Source: Peteryoungia rhizophila
GTDB lineage: Bacteria; Pseudomonadota; Alphaproteobacteria; Rhizobiales; Rhizobiaceae
Length of the DNA stretch: 64,000 nucleotides
Reading direction: 5' to 3'
Assembly (NCBI RefSeq): GCF_004912145.1
Contig: NZ_STGT01000002.1
Span: forward strand, 186,001 to 250,000
In this document: positions 23,527-34,000 of the stretch, piece after piece
Numbering within the stretch: the first letter of the stretch is position 1
Layout: every line of letters begins with the position of its first letter
Notes under the pieces: model-generated
Told to the model about the DNA's origin: nothing
What the model saw: only the letters and a program-made list of their open reading frames with translations
The model's database searches: none
Made by a program: the position numbers and the translations under genes

Positions 23527-24516
23527 TCAGGCTCCTTGCAGGCGTGTGGTCAGCAGTTCCGACAGGGCCGTTGCACTTTCGACAGCGGCCTCGACGCGGT
23601 TGCCGAGGCACCAGTCGCCGCAGGCCCCAAGGCCGAGGGCTTCATCGAAGAGGAAGGCTTGCCCAGCCGGCTTTTCGACACTCGCATAGCGCCAGCGGTG
23701 CAGATCCAGCCAGGCGGCATTCGAGAAGTCCAGTCCAAGCAGGCGCGTTAGCGACGCGAGCATTTCCGATTTCACCTCGTCACGGTCGCGTTCCAGGTTT
23801 GCCTCGGCCCAATCGTTGCGGCTGTGGATGGTGAGCGCCTCTTTCTCTCCGCGGCCGGGCTTGCTGCCCTCGACGGCAATCCAGCTCAAGACGTCATCCT
23901 CGATGCGGGCGGCTTGGAAGCTGAGATCCAGGGGCTCATCGAGGCCGATCATCAGGGTGAAGCAGCCGCTCATGCGGACACTGGCCAAAGCTTCTCGACC
24001 GGAGAATGCCTCGGGCATCAGCCGGATGGTCTGCGGTGCCGGGGCGGTGGAAAGTACAAGATCGAAACGGCCGAAATCCTGGCCTTCGCTATCGGTCAGT
24101 GCCCAGCCATGTTCGGTACGCTTCAGGGCGGCAACCGTCGCTTCCTTGCGGATCTGAAGGCCCTCGGCCAATCCGTTCGCAAACCCGCTCATGCCGGGCA
24201 GCCCGATATAGCGCGGCTCCGGTGGGCGGCTGTCGACCACTAATCCGTCGGCCCTGAGCGTGTGCACCGCCTTCGGCCAGATGCCGGCATGACCCGCCTT
24301 GATGGCATCTTCCGCAACCGACCGGAATGCCGGCGAGCGGGCGGTGAAATACTGGGCGCCGTGGTCGAAGGTAAAACCTTCGCGGCGGCGGTTTGCCATG
24401 CGGCCGCCGAGGCCTCGGCTCTTCTCGAAAATGGTGACGTCGGCTGACGGGGCAAGCGCCCGCGCAAGCGTGATACCGGCAATCCCGGCTCCGATGATGG
24501 CAATGGACGTCTTCAC
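23527..24516 (-). CDS. FAD/NAD(P)-dependent oxidoreductase (renalase-like amine oxidase family)
   Basis: 329 residues. The dinucleotide-binding motif IAIIGAGIAGITLARAL is at the N-terminus, followed by FEKSRGLGGRMANRR and FDHGAQYFT, blocks typical for renalase-like flavoproteins, and a C-terminal GLGACGDWCLGNRVEAAVESA FAD-contact region. Bacterial renalases oxidise misreduced isomers of NAD(P)H; whether this one does is not known. It is the first gene of a two-gene operon with DUF3429, adjacent to the ECF sigma pair. No signal peptide, so cytoplasmic. Confidence 0.85.
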   Translation of the reverse strand: MKTSIAIIGAGIAGITLARALAPSADVTIFEKSRGLGGRMANRRREGFTFDHGAQYFTARSPAFRSVAEDAIKAGHAGIWPKAVHTLRADGLVVDSRPPEPRYIGLPGMSGFANGLAEGLQIRKEATVAALKRTEHGWALTDSEGQDFGRFDLVLSTAPAPQTIRLMPEAFSGREALASVRMSGCFTLMIGLDEPLDLSFQAARIEDDVLSWIAVEGSKPGRGEKEALTIHSRNDWAEANLERDRDEVKSEMLASLTRLLGLDFSNAAWLDLHRWRYASVEKPAGQAFLFDEALGLGACGDWCLGNRVEAAVESATALSELLTTRLQGA

Positions 24517-24561
24517 GCAATCCCTCTCTCAAGCGCTTGGCGCGCTTATGCTTTACGCGGA

Positions 24562-25458
24562 TCAGTCGGTGGTGGATTTGCCGTCTTCGCTCGCTTCCAG
24601 CAGTGGCCGGATGAGCGGGTTCGGAAAGCGCCGCTTCACGGTCACGGCATAGAAGGATTCTATCATGCCGGGCAGGGCGTCGAACTCGACCAGCGTGCCG
24701 GCCTCGAGTTCGCCCTTGACGACGATCGGCGGGAGAACGGCAAGGCCCGCACCTTCGCGGGCCAGAAGACGCATCATCGCCATGTCGTCGACTTCGGCGG
24801 CGATCTGCGGGGTGATGCCAAGGCGTGCGACGAGGGCTTCGAACTGCGAGCGCACGCCGCTTTCGAGCGTCGGGAGGATGACGGGGTGCTCACCGAGAAG
24901 GTCAGCGAGCGTCGCGCCTGGTTTACCGTAGGATGGCCTGCCGATGAGGCTGACCCGCTGTTGGTAGACATGCTGGGCGATGAAGGGCGTGACTGAATCG
25001 GCCATCGGCGCCTGGTTGAGCAGGACGATGTCGAGGTTCAGCGCTTCCAGCGCGCCCAGCAACTCGCTGGTGCTGCCCGAGCGCAGGATCATGTCGACGT
25101 CGGAGCGCCCGAGGATCGGACGCAGGAACTCCATTTGGAAGTTGCGTGACAGCGTGGCGAGCGCGCCAATGCGGATGGCGCGGCGTGTCCTCCCGGTTTC
25201 CTTCAGCGTCTCGACCAGCTCCTCGCCGGCCGAAAAGATCGTGTCAGCATGGTCAAGCGCGATGCGGCCCGCTTCGGTCAGATAAAGCTGTCGACCCCGA
25301 CGCTCGAAGAGAGAATGGCCCAACCGCTCTTCCAGCTGCTTGATCTGGATCGAGAGCGCCGATTGCGACAGGTTCAGCCGCTCGGCCGTGCGGGTCAGGT
25401 TGCCGTCATGGGCGACGGCGCGAAAATAGCGGAGGTGATGATAGTTCAGCTCAGACAT
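24562..25458 (-). CDS. LysR family regulator, probable regulator of dabBA
   Basis: 298 residues. LysR HTH at residues 1-60 (LNYHHLRYFRAVAHDGNLTRTAERL; recognition SQSALSIQIKQLEERLG) and a C-terminal effector domain. The NYHHLRYF opening is typical of the group containing NhaR- and CbbR-like regulators. It is divergent from dabBA over 125 bp with a good T-N11-A palindrome in the gap (25460-25476), so it very likely controls those genes; a LysR gene beside dab genes is also seen in chemoautotrophs. The effector is not predictable. Confidence 0.88.
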   Translation of the reverse strand: MSELNYHHLRYFRAVAHDGNLTRTAERLNLSQSALSIQIKQLEERLGHSLFERRGRQLYLTEAGRIALDHADTIFSAGEELVETLKETGRTRRAIRIGALATLSRNFQMEFLRPILGRSDVDMILRSGSTSELLGALEALNLDIVLLNQAPMADSVTPFIAQHVYQQRVSLIGRPSYGKPGATLADLLGEHPVILPTLESGVRSQFEALVARLGITPQIAAEVDDMAMMRLLAREGAGLAVLPPIVVKGELEAGTLVEFDALPGMIESFYAVTVKRRFPNPLIRPLLEASEDGKSTTD

Positions 25459-25459
25459 G

Positions 25460-25476
25460 GTTCTGTTTTATAGAAC
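25460..25476. promoter_or_regulatory. LysR-type operator between the regulator and dabB
   Basis: GTTCT (25460-25464), 7 nt, AGAAC (25472-25476): a perfect 5 bp inverted repeat containing the T-N11-A core of LysR sites. It starts 2 bp from the regulator start codon, a position suited to autorepression. Confidence 0.6.
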
Positions 25477-25583
25477 GATTTTAGAGAAACAATGAATTTT
25501 TCTTGCGATGACGCCGCTGATAACAGGTCCCTCGAGATCGCCGCTGCCTCCTCCCAAGCAGCGGCCCAGACCGGAGACATCTA

Positions 25584-27167
25584 GTGATCCATATGTTGCC
25601 GCTCCTCGCACCGCTGCTGCTTGCCGGTGCCTCGCTCTGTGCCTTCCAGGCGCCCGGCCTTCGCCCGCGTCAGGCGATACGCATTGCCGAATTCGCTGCC
25701 CTCGGTTCGATACTCGTCGCAATCCTTTCCGCTGTCGTCCTGGTGGTCCAGGGGCCGGGAACCAGCCCTGTCATCGGCTATGGCTACTTCGCGCTCGCCT
25801 CGCGGCTTGATCTTGTCAGCCTGGTGCTGCTGCTGCTCGTGTCCTTCATCGGCTGGGTAGTGCTGCGTTATGCCGGCACCTTCCTTGACGGCGAAGAGCG
25901 GCAGGGGCCGTTCACGGGCTGGATGACGGCGACCCTTGCGGCCGTGCTCCTGCTCGTCCAGTCTGGCACGCTGCTGCAGCTCGTCGTCGGCTGGGTTGCG
26001 ACCAGCATGCTCCTGCATCAACTCCTGCTCTTTTATCCTGACAGGATCGCTGCCCAGCGCGCCGCGCGCAAGAAGTTCATCGTCTCGCGCACCGGTGATG
26101 CCGCCCTGATCGGCGCGGTTGTCCTGCTTGCCATCTCCTTCGGCACCGGCGACATTGCGACCATTCTTGCCGCCGCGCGCGAGGGCGAGGGGCTGCCGCT
26201 GACGATCGCTGCCGCAGCGCTCCTTGCCGTCGCCGCACTTCTGAAGTCCGCCCAGTTCCCGACCCATGGCTGGCTGACGGAGGTGATGGAAACGCCGACC
26301 CCGGTTTCGGCTTTGCTGCATGCCGGTGTCGTCAATGCCGGCGGCTTCCTGCTGATCCGCTTTGCCGATGTCATGCTGCAGGCGCCGGTGGTGCTTGCGG
26401 TGCTGGTCATGGTCGGCGGCTTCACGGCGTTGTTCGGCAGTCTCGTGATGCTTACACAGTCTGCGGTGAAGACCTCGCTCGCCTGGTCCACGGTCGCGCA
26501 GATGGGCTTCATGATCCTGCAATGCGGTCTGGCGCTCTTCCCGATCGCGCTTTTACACATCGTCGCCCACTCGCTTTACAAGGCGCATGCATTCCTCGCC
26601 TCCGGCTCGGCCATCGAAACGGTCGCCTCGATCAAGCGTCCCGGTCCGGTCGCGATCCCGAATGCCAAGGCGGTCGGGCGCGCCTTCCTGCTGGCGCTGA
26701 CCATCTATGCCGTCATCGGTGTGCTCTTCGGCTTTGCCGACAAGCCGCCGCAGGCGCTGGCACTCGGTGCGATCCTGATCTTCGGCGTTGCCTATCTCAT
26801 TGCGCAAGGCTTGGCGGATGCGGCTCCCCGGGCGCTCACCTGGCGGACCTCGCTCTACGCGATCTCGGCGGCCACGGCCTACTTCGCGCTGCAGCGCGTC
26901 TCCGACAAGCTGATGCTTGGCACGCTGCCGGCGACCCCGCAGCCCGGGCCGCTTGAATGGACGCTGATGCTGCTCGCCGTCGTCACCTTCGGAGTGGTCG
27001 CGGTTGCCCAGTCGCTCTTCCCGCTCTGGGCCTATCATCCGGCGGCGGCGGGCCTGCGCGTCCATCTCGCAAACGGTCTCTACGTCAATGCCCTCTTTGA
27101 TCGCCTGCTCGGTGGCTGGACGCTTCCGCGCAACACCTCCGCAACGCCTGCTTCCGTGAAGGAGTGA
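25584..27167 (+). CDS. dabB: Inorganic carbon transporter subunit DabB (NuoL-like)
   Basis: 527 residues with about 13 hydrophobic segments, proton-conducting membrane transporter family. [20 protein letters not shown] and [16 protein letters not shown] match the proton-channel half-helix region of NuoL/MrpA proteins, and [16 protein letters not shown] is also present. Alone this would be called NADH dehydrogenase subunit L, but the dabA gene 4 bp downstream makes it the ion-translocating half of a DAB complex that drives CO2 hydration and bicarbonate accumulation. The GTG at 25584 has GGAG 7 nt upstream; ATG 25593 is too far from it. Confidence 0.9.
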   Translation: MIHMLPLLAPLLLAGASLCAFQAPGLRPRQAIRIAEFAALGSILVAILSAVVLVVQGPGTSPVIGYGYFALASRLDLVSLVLLLLVSFIGWVVLRYAGTFLDGEERQGPFTGWMTATLAAVLLLVQSGTLLQLVVGWVATSMLLHQLLLFYPDRIAAQRAARKKFIVSRTGDAALIGAVVLLAISFGTGDIATILAAAREGEGLPLTIAAAALLAVAALLKSAQFPTHGWLTEVMETPTPVSALLHAGVVNAGGFLLIRFADVMLQAPVVLAVLVMVGGFTALFGSLVMLTQSAVKTSLAWSTVAQMGFMILQCGLALFPIALLHIVAHSLYKAHAFLASGSAIETVASIKRPGPVAIPNAKAVGRAFLLALTIYAVIGVLFGFADKPPQALALGAILIFGVAYLIAQGLADAAPRALTWRTSLYAISAATAYFALQRVSDKLMLGTLPATPQPGPLEWTLMLLAVVTFGVVAVAQSLFPLWAYHPAAAGLRVHLANGLYVNALFDRLLGGWTLPRNTSATPASVKE

Positions 27168-27171
27168 ACCG

Positions 27172-29586
27172 ATGACCGAGACGACCACAGTGGACACCCT
27201 GCATGGTGAAGCGCTTGCCCGGGCGGCGGATCAGGCCGTGCGGGCGATCCCGCCGGCCTGGCCGCTGACGGCGACCGTCGCCGTCAACCCATTCCTCGGC
27301 CAGATCAGCGAAACACTGGACAACACCGCAGCCCGGCTGGCCCGGATCGGTGGCGTCCGGCTGGCTCTGCCGCGCAAGCACTATGCGGACCTGATCGCCA
27401 AGGGCGAGATCATCGATGAAGATCTGGTCGCGGCACTTCAGGCGAGCACGCTGTTCAACCGGATCGATCTGCCGGCGCTGAAGGCTGCCGTTGCCGAGGA
27501 GCCGCAGAAGATTGCCCCACTCCCGACGATCGCGGAGCTTGCCGCGCGGGCCACGGGCAAGGACTGGCCGGGGCTGGTCTCCGAGCGGATCGGCAGCTTT
27601 GCGGCCGGCTTCTTCGATCAGGGGCAGGCCCTCTGGGCCGCTTCCCGGCGCAACGGGCTCTACGCAGCCTGGCGCGCCTTTGCGACCCACGATCTGACTC
27701 CTGAGATCCTGGGGTTCAAGGGCTTCAGCATTCATGTCGACGAAACGCCGGAGACGCCGCATGCGGCGATCGAGCGGGCGGCCGTGTCACTCGGCCTCGG
27801 CGCCGAACCCGGCACCTATTTCCATCAGCTTCTGCTGACTGTCGGCGGCTGGGCGCAGTATGCGCGCCACATCCAGTTCAAGGCCGAGGTCGAGGGACGC
27901 ACGGACACTACGGCGCTTGAGCTGCTCGCCATCAGGCTCGTCTTCGAAGAGGCGCTTTATGCGCGTCACAAGGCCGCCATTGAGGGTGAGTGGCAGCAGG
28001 TGCGACGAAGCCACGTCGAGCCGGTCAGCCCGGATTTCGATACCGTCATCGACGGCTTGCTGCAGGTCGCTGCCGAGCGCGCGGCGCAGCGGAAGCTTGC
28101 GGCCACGCTTGCTGCACCCTCGCCGGTCAAGGTTGCCGAGTTGCGGCCGGTACTGCAGGCGGCCTTCTGCATCGACGTGCGCTCGGAAGTCTTCCGCCGC
28201 TCGCTCGAAAGCGTTGATCCTGCTGTTCGCACACTCGGCTTTGCCGGCTTCTTTGGTCTGGGTGCAAGCCACAAGGGCTTTGCCTCCGACGTATCAGAGC
28301 ATCGCTTGCCGGTTCTCCTGAAGCCTTCCGTCTTCAGCTGCAGCGTCGTCGATCACGATGAGGATGCCGATCAGCAGGCGCGGTTCAGTGCCCGTGCCAC
28401 CCGTGCCTGGGGTCGCTTCAAGCTGGCCGCCGTCTCTTCCTTCGCCTTCGTCGAGGCCATGGGCCCCGTCTATGCCGGCAAGCTGATGTGCGACGGTCTG
28501 GGCTTCGGCAAGGGCAAGGGGCCGGATGCAGCCAAGCCGCGCTTTGCCCCGAGCCTCGATCTCGACACGCGGGCGGTGATCGCCGAAACCGTGCTCAAGG
28601 CCATGTCGCTGACGGAAGGCTTTGGCCGCTTCGTGCTGATCTCCGGTCATGGGGCGAATGTGGTCAACAACCCCTATGCCAGCGCCCTTCACTGCGGCGC
28701 CTGCGGCGGGTATGCGGGCGACGTCAACGTGCGTCTGCTGGCCGATCTGCTGAACGACCTGGCCGTGCGGGAGAAGCTTACCGCCAATGGGATCACCATC
28801 CCGGCCGATACTGTTTTCCTCGGTGGCCTGCATGATACGACGACGGATAGCGTGACGCTGTTCGAAGACGACCTGGAAAGCGACCTCGCAGCGGAGGATA
28901 TCGTCCGTATCCGGCAATGGCTTGCCCAGGCCGGCCGCCTGACGCGCGCCGAGCGGGCGCGGCGTCTGCCTCGGGCTTCAGCGGATAGCGTCATCGAGCG
29001 TAGTCGGGATTGGTCTGAAGTCCGGCCCGAGCTCGGGCTTGCCGGATGCCGTGCCTTTATCGCCGCGCCGCGCACGCGGACCGCAGGCCGCTCGCTGGAG
29101 GGGCAAGCCTTCCTGCACGACTATGTCTGGAAGAAGGATGAGGGTTTCAAGATCCTCGAACTCATCCTGACGGCTCCCGTGGTCGTCGCGAGCTGGATCA
29201 GCCTGCAGTATTTCGGCTCGTCGGTTGCGCAGTCGCTGTTCGGTGCCGGCAACAAGCTGTTGCACAATGTCGTCGGCGGCATCGGGGTCGTCGAGGGCAA
29301 TGGCGGCAACCTGCGCGCCGGGCTTCCCTGGCAGTCGGTGCATGACGGTGAGAATTTCGTCCACGAACCGCTTCGACTGACCGTCGCCGTCGAGGCGCCG
29401 AAGGAGGCCATCGCCGACATCCTGAAACGGCATGCACAGGTGCGGGCGCTGTTCGACAATGGCTGGCTCAGCCTCTTTGCACTCGACGAGCACGGCCAGA
29501 TGGCCTGGCGCTATGCCGGAAATTTCGCCTGGACAGATGTTCGCCAGGGTGCGGCATCGGGTTTCGAGCAGAAGGCTGCGAGTTGA
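27172..29586 (+). CDS. dabA: Inorganic carbon transporter subunit DabA (DUF2309)
   Basis: 804 residues, the full family length. The beta-carbonic-anhydrase-like zinc site is intact: Cys333 and Asp335 in FCIDVRSE, His493 in ISGHGANV and Cys508 in LHCGACGG; the His to Cys spacing of 15 equals that of the characterised Halothiobacillus protein. AVNPFLG and the C-terminal [17 protein letters not shown] are other family blocks. DabA is a peripheral protein that hydrates CO2 vectorially when coupled to DabB. No CO2-fixation genes are in the window, so the carbon likely feeds carboxylases of a heterotroph. Confidence 0.93.
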   Translation: MTETTTVDTLHGEALARAADQAVRAIPPAWPLTATVAVNPFLGQISETLDNTAARLARIGGVRLALPRKHYADLIAKGEIIDEDLVAALQASTLFNRIDLPALKAAVAEEPQKIAPLPTIAELAARATGKDWPGLVSERIGSFAAGFFDQGQALWAASRRNGLYAAWRAFATHDLTPEILGFKGFSIHVDETPETPHAAIERAAVSLGLGAEPGTYFHQLLLTVGGWAQYARHIQFKAEVEGRTDTTALELLAIRLVFEEALYARHKAAIEGEWQQVRRSHVEPVSPDFDTVIDGLLQVAAERAAQRKLAATLAAPSPVKVAELRPVLQAAFCIDVRSEVFRRSLESVDPAVRTLGFAGFFGLGASHKGFASDVSEHRLPVLLKPSVFSCSVVDHDEDADQQARFSARATRAWGRFKLAAVSSFAFVEAMGPVYAGKLMCDGLGFGKGKGPDAAKPRFAPSLDLDTRAVIAETVLKAMSLTEGFGRFVLISGHGANVVNNPYASALHCGACGGYAGDVNVRLLADLLNDLAVREKLTANGITIPADTVFLGGLHDTTTDSVTLFEDDLESDLAAEDIVRIRQWLAQAGRLTRAERARRLPRASADSVIERSRDWSEVRPELGLAGCRAFIAAPRTRTAGRSLEGQAFLHDYVWKKDEGFKILELILTAPVVVASWISLQYFGSSVAQSLFGAGNKLLHNVVGGIGVVEGNGGNLRAGLPWQSVHDGENFVHEPLRLTVAVEAPKEAIADILKRHAQVRALFDNGWLSLFALDEHGQMAWRYAGNFAWTDVRQGAASGFEQKAAS

Positions 29587-29643
29587 CGCCACGCATGGAT
29601 TGCCTCCGGCTGGCTTGCGGCGCGGACCGTTTGGTGCCTTGCT

Positions 29644-30900
29644 TCAGATGCCGGTTAGGATGCCGTTGATGCCATTGATGATTTCCGCAGCCGCGCTCTC
29701 TGCCGACATCTGGCCATAAGCGAAGGCTTCGAAGGTGGTGTCGAAGACGTCAGCGACGCGGGGATGCTCGTTGAGCGGTGATACGCCGACCCCGGTGCTC
29801 TCCAAGACGATCCTGTTTGCCTCGATTTGAACAGGGTCGATGGAGCCCGCCTTGGTCAGCTCTTCAAGTGCGACCTTGCTGGATGGCACGCCTCTGGTCG
29901 CGCCGAGGATCGCAACGGCTTCCGGATCATTCAGCAGGCAGTTGAGTATTTCGGCAGCGGCCTTCGGCTCCTTGCTGTTTTTGGAAATGGCAAACAGCAT
30001 CGAGGGCTTGCGGTAGACGCCTTGGGTGGTTGCACTGTCGACCTGCAGCAGCTTGACCGGCACGAGCTGCTGGCCTTCTTCCATCGGGCCCGCGATCTTG
30101 CCGTATATGCTGCTCCACTGATAGGTGCCGGCAATCTTGCCACTGGCCCATTCAGGGTCTTCGTGCAGCGGCGCATTGCCCCCGGCGGCCACGTCCTTCC
30201 AGGACTTGACGACGCCCCGGTCGACCATGGTCTGGTAAAAATCGAGGCCTTCCGCCAGTTCTTGCATGGTCCAGGCGACCTGCTGTGTGGCGGGGTCGAT
30301 CAGGTCCTTGCCGGTCTTCTGCGTGGTGCGCAGGATGACGACGAGACGGGCGTCGAGGCCGGTGCCTTCGAATGGGTAATAATCCTGGCCGAGCTTTTCC
30401 TTCATGACCGGGGCTGCGGCGAACAAGTCGTCCCAGGTGGCCGGGATGGCGAGGCCCGCCTTGTCATAGGTGGTGTTGTTGAACATGAAGACGCGGCCGG
30501 TGGTGGAGACCGGCAGCCCGTTCAGCTTGCCGTCGACACTGCCGTTTCTCAGATAGGCATCCGACCACTGGCCGAGATCGATGACATCCCTGAACTGGTT
30601 GAGATCGGCAAAGCCGTCGCCGCTCTTCGAGAAGAGAGGGAGCCAGGGCCAGTTGATCTGCATGATGTCGGCCTCGGTTCGGCCGGCGAGCTGGGTGGCG
30701 ATTTTCTCCTGGTGGCCGGTCCAGCCGGTGAACTCCGGAGAGATGGTGTGGCCGAACTTGTCACCGCAGTGCTCAAGCGCTTCCTGCGTGGCGATATGGC
30801 GGTCCTCGCTGCCCCACCAGGACATGCGCAGATCTGCGGCCGAGACCGCAACTTGGCCGGTTGCCGCGAAAAATGCGACGGACATGATCAAGGTTCTCAT
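29644..30900 (-). CDS. Extracellular carbohydrate-binding protein of an ABC transporter (orphan)
   Basis: 418 residues. Signal peptide MRTLIMSVAFFAATGQVAVS-AADL, then the family 1 solute-binding fold (LRMSWWGSEDRH, ADIMQINWPWLP, FMFNNTTYDKAGLAIPATWDD). Related proteins bind oligosaccharides such as uronate-containing sugars, but the ligand cannot be told. No ATPase or permease gene adjoins it. The minus-strand sequence just upstream contains a short NDFLGPLV stretch that resembles the end of a MalG-type permease, so the operon may have decayed. It is convergent with dabA. It could also serve as a sensing partner for the chemoreceptor gene divergent from it. Confidence 0.88.
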   Translation of the reverse strand: MRTLIMSVAFFAATGQVAVSAADLRMSWWGSEDRHIATQEALEHCGDKFGHTISPEFTGWTGHQEKIATQLAGRTEADIMQINWPWLPLFSKSGDGFADLNQFRDVIDLGQWSDAYLRNGSVDGKLNGLPVSTTGRVFMFNNTTYDKAGLAIPATWDDLFAAAPVMKEKLGQDYYPFEGTGLDARLVVILRTTQKTGKDLIDPATQQVAWTMQELAEGLDFYQTMVDRGVVKSWKDVAAGGNAPLHEDPEWASGKIAGTYQWSSIYGKIAGPMEEGQQLVPVKLLQVDSATTQGVYRKPSMLFAISKNSKEPKAAAEILNCLLNDPEAVAILGATRGVPSSKVALEELTKAGSIDPVQIEANRIVLESTGVGVSPLNEHPRVADVFDTTFEAFAYGQMSAESAAAEIINGINGILTGI

Positions 30901-31323
30901 TCTGGCTCCCCCCGCATTGGCACGATGACGGCTCGCCTGTGCAGCGCTTCATCACTGATGCCCCGACGGAGAGTTCCGACGATGAGGAAAGCCGTCCGGG
31001 CCGAGACAATGTGGACGAGAGGTCCTAGGAAATCGTTGATCCTCTCAGCGCCTGCGGAAGTTCGACAGTCGCAATGGTGGTCGAGCGGGTCCGGCGCCGG
31101 CACGGCCCACGCTTTCTTGCCCTGGGAAATGGGGCTGAAATTCAGATCCATTCTTGATGTAATTCTTGGCTTGGTTTCATCACGCCGATGCCCGGATATG
31201 GGTCGATGATGCGCCCCTCCATTAAGCCCATATTAGTCTTCCTTCCCCATGATCCGCGGGGTTCAGACGTGGGCGTTGCGGCCCCCGCATTTCGCGGGCC
31301 GTTGGCGTTGGAGGAGGCATTCC
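30901..31323. other. 423 bp gap between the orphan binding protein and the chemoreceptor, with possible permease remnant and leader hairpin
   Basis: No intact gene. On the minus strand positions about 31015-31055 encode INDFLGPLVHIV, a phrase typical of the C-terminus of MalG-type sugar permeases, in a frame with no other family similarity; it may be the relic of a permease gene. Nearer the chemoreceptor, CGGCCC (31279-31284) and GGGCCG (31296-31301) form a 6 bp stem in the leader, ending 8 nt before its ribosome site. The rest must hold two divergent promoters, which I could not define. Confidence 0.35.
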
Positions 31324-33864
31324 GTGTTCATCGATCGTATATTGTCGCGCTTTAACATCCAGACGAAGGTGCTGATTTTCATCCTGCCTTTCGTCATCAG
31401 CATTTCCGCCGTCGGCTTTACCGGCCTCTACGCGTCGGGCCTGTTGCAGGGGCGGATTGAGATTTCCAACAGCGTGCTTCAATCCCTGAGCGGCTTCCGC
31501 GACGTCTCGGCTTCGATGACATCCTTCCTCGCCAATACCAACGAGGAGGCGAAGGCAGACCTGACCGGTCGCCTGGAACAGCAGCGACGGGACCTCGACG
31601 CGACCCTTGCCCAGCTGGCTCCTGATGCCGATGGCCGAGCCGAGCTGGAAGAGGCCGGCAAGCTCATCGACAAGGTCTTCACGCATATCGATGATCTCTG
31701 GACGCTGCACGCCTCCGAAACCGCGCTCGTCGAAACCCTGCAGCAGGGTGGCAAGCAGGTCGTAGTTGCCCAGGGTCGCGTCAATGCTGCGATGGCGACC
31801 ATGGAGCGCGCCGTGCAGGCGGATGATGCCGCGGCCAAGACCATGCTGCGTGACGCAGAAAGCATCCGCAGCACCGGTACCTTCCTGACCGAAACCAATT
31901 CCGCCTTCACCAAGGCGAAGACGCCGGATGAAAAGTTCGCCGTCATTGCCGGCCGCGTGGATGAAGTGATCGCCCGTCAGCAGGTGCTGGCTGCCGTGTT
32001 GCCGAAGGCGAATCAGTCGGCCGCCAAGACGCTGGAAAAGATCGGTGGCGAACTGAAGGCTGCCGTTGCCGCCAATGACAAGTCCGATGAAGTCATCACC
32101 GATCTCGCCGGCAAGCTGCGCAACTTCACCCAGTTGAATGCTTATCTCGGCCTTGCCGCACAGCAGAAGATGAAGGAAGCGACGATCAAGTTCGGTGAAC
32201 TCGACGCGCCGCTCGCCAAGGCCCAGGCTGTGATCGAAGACGGTCGCCAGGTCATGGCGGCCGGTTATGCGCTTCAGATCATGATGGCGCGCTTCCTGCT
32301 GGAGCCGACCGAACAGAATCGCATGCTGCTCGAGCAGCAGTTCAACGCCGTGAAGAAGTTTCTCGCAGCACTCGACCAGACGGCCGCCGACCAGCCTATC
32401 CTGATGCAGGTGAAGAAGGATCTCGGCCCGGCTGTCGACACGATGCTCGGCGCGAGCGCAGAGCTGGTGAAGGTCAGCCAGGAGCGCAAGTCGAGCTTCG
32501 ATCAGGCCGGTGCCGAACTGAACATCATCTGGAAGCAACTCACCACCTTTGCCGAAATGCAGAAAGTCTCGGCCGGCCAGGAGCGCCAGGAGGCGAATTC
32601 CATCTCCATCGGCGCAACCGGCCTCGGCATCCTGATCTCGATCTTCGCCGGTATCGGCCTGGTGCTGACCTTCAAGGGGCCGATCGGCCAAATCACCGGC
32701 GCCATGCGTCGTCTCGCCGAAGGCGGGCTCGACACCAAGATCAATGGCGAGGCTCGCGTCGATGAAATCGGCGAGATGGCCCGTGCGCTCGGCGTCTTCA
32801 AGCAGAATGCGCTGTCGAAGATCGAAATCGAAAGCCGCAGCGAAGCGGAACGCGCTGAGGCGGAAGAAGAGCGCCGCCGCAACGACATCGAAAAGCAGGA
32901 GATCGACCGCCAGATCGACTTCGCCGTCACGGCGCTGGCCTCGGGCCTCGGTCGTCTGGCCATGGGTGACATTTCCGCGACCATCGACACGCCGTTCCAC
33001 GGTCGTCTCGAGCAGTTGCGCAACGACTTCAACCAGTCGCTCGAGCATCTGCAGGATACGATGACGCAGATCCGTTCGAACACTTACATGATCCAGCGCA
33101 ACGCTGCCGAGATGAGCAGTGCTGCCGACCAGCTCGCCAAGCGCACCGAACAGCAGGCGGCCTCGCTCGAGCAAACGGCGGCCGCCGTCGACGAGATCAC
33201 CGTCACCGTGAAGTCGTCCGCCGAGCGGGCCGAAGAAGTGAACAGCATCGTCGCCGACACCAAGGGCCGGGCCGACACCTCCTCGACGGTTGTCGGAAAT
33301 GCCATCGACGCCATGGGCCGGATCGAGGATGCCTCAGGCCAGATCGTCCAGATCATCGACGTGATCGACGAGATCGCCTTCCAGACGAACCTTCTGGCAC
33401 TCAATGCCGGCATCGAGGCGGCGCGTGCAGGCGAGGCTGGCAAGGGCTTTGCCGTCGTCGCCCAGGAAGTGCGCGAACTCGCCCAGCGCTCCGCCGGTGC
33501 TGCCCAACAGATCAAGGATCTCATTCACAAGTCGAGCACGGAAGTCTCTTCCGGCGCCAAGCTGGTGCAGCAGACGGGTTCCGTGCTCGCCGAAATCTCG
33601 GCCAACATCATCACCGTCGCCGACCGGGTCTCGGTCATCGCCATGGCCAGCCGTGACCAGTCGAATGCGCTGGCTGAGGTCAACTCCTCCGTCAACGAGA
33701 TGGATCAGATGACGCAGCGCAATGCGGCTATGGTCGAAGAAACCAATGCCGCGACCCGGCAGTTGGCGGACGAGGCAGATGCGCTCATGAAGCTCATCAA
33801 TCAGTTCAAGCTCGCTCCGGAAACCCGTCGCCCGGCGTCGCACTCCCACAGCCGCGCGGCTTGA
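31324..33864 (+). CDS. Methyl-accepting chemotaxis protein
   Basis: 846 residues. One membrane segment near residues 18-38 ([17 protein letters not shown]), a large mostly helical periplasmic sensor of about 410 residues, a second segment near residues 435-455 ([19 protein letters not shown]), then HAMP, and the signalling domain with the hairpin tip [20 protein letters not shown]. No C-terminal CheR-binding pentapeptide. The helical sensor is long enough for a double four-helix bundle (HBM-like); the ligand is unknown. The GTG at 31324 is chosen because GGAGGAGG (31310-31317) is 6 nt upstream; the frame is open further but without a site. Ends in a strong terminator. Confidence 0.93.
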   Translation: MFIDRILSRFNIQTKVLIFILPFVISISAVGFTGLYASGLLQGRIEISNSVLQSLSGFRDVSASMTSFLANTNEEAKADLTGRLEQQRRDLDATLAQLAPDADGRAELEEAGKLIDKVFTHIDDLWTLHASETALVETLQQGGKQVVVAQGRVNAAMATMERAVQADDAAAKTMLRDAESIRSTGTFLTETNSAFTKAKTPDEKFAVIAGRVDEVIARQQVLAAVLPKANQSAAKTLEKIGGELKAAVAANDKSDEVITDLAGKLRNFTQLNAYLGLAAQQKMKEATIKFGELDAPLAKAQAVIEDGRQVMAAGYALQIMMARFLLEPTEQNRMLLEQQFNAVKKFLAALDQTAADQPILMQVKKDLGPAVDTMLGASAELVKVSQERKSSFDQAGAELNIIWKQLTTFAEMQKVSAGQERQEANSISIGATGLGILISIFAGIGLVLTFKGPIGQITGAMRRLAEGGLDTKINGEARVDEIGEMARALGVFKQNALSKIEIESRSEAERAEAEEERRRNDIEKQEIDRQIDFAVTALASGLGRLAMGDISATIDTPFHGRLEQLRNDFNQSLEHLQDTMTQIRSNTYMIQRNAAEMSSAADQLAKRTEQQAASLEQTAAAVDEITVTVKSSAERAEEVNSIVADTKGRADTSSTVVGNAIDAMGRIEDASGQIVQIIDVIDEIAFQTNLLALNAGIEAARAGEAGKGFAVVAQEVRELAQRSAGAAQQIKDLIHKSSTEVSSGAKLVQQTGSVLAEISANIITVADRVSVIAMASRDQSNALAEVNSSVNEMDQMTQRNAAMVEETNAATRQLADEADALMKLINQFKLAPETRRPASHSHSRAA

Positions 33865-33887
33865 TCGGCGAACACCACAGATACTCC

Positions 33888-33919
33888 AGCCGCCGGACCG
33901 CGAGGGCCGGCGGCTTTTT
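33888..33919 (+). terminator. Rho-independent terminator after the chemoreceptor gene
   Basis: Stem AGCCGCCGG (33888-33896) and CCGGCGGCT (33907-33915) with a 10 nt loop and a T run to 33919. Confidence 0.9.
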
Positions 33920-34000
33920 CGCGGCCGGAGGTCTGCATTCGCAAGCCAGCTTGGAAAGCGGCCAGCACATGGCTATCCTTCGCCTGGAAGGAGGACGACG

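Noticed and set aside
25584..27167. Annotation of this gene as NADH-quinone oxidoreductase subunit L
   Set aside because: No other complex I genes are present and dabA follows 4 bp later.
31222..33174. 650-codon open frame on the minus strand opposite the chemoreceptor
   Set aside because: Low-complexity antisense frame created by codon bias; the chemoreceptor has all expected domains.
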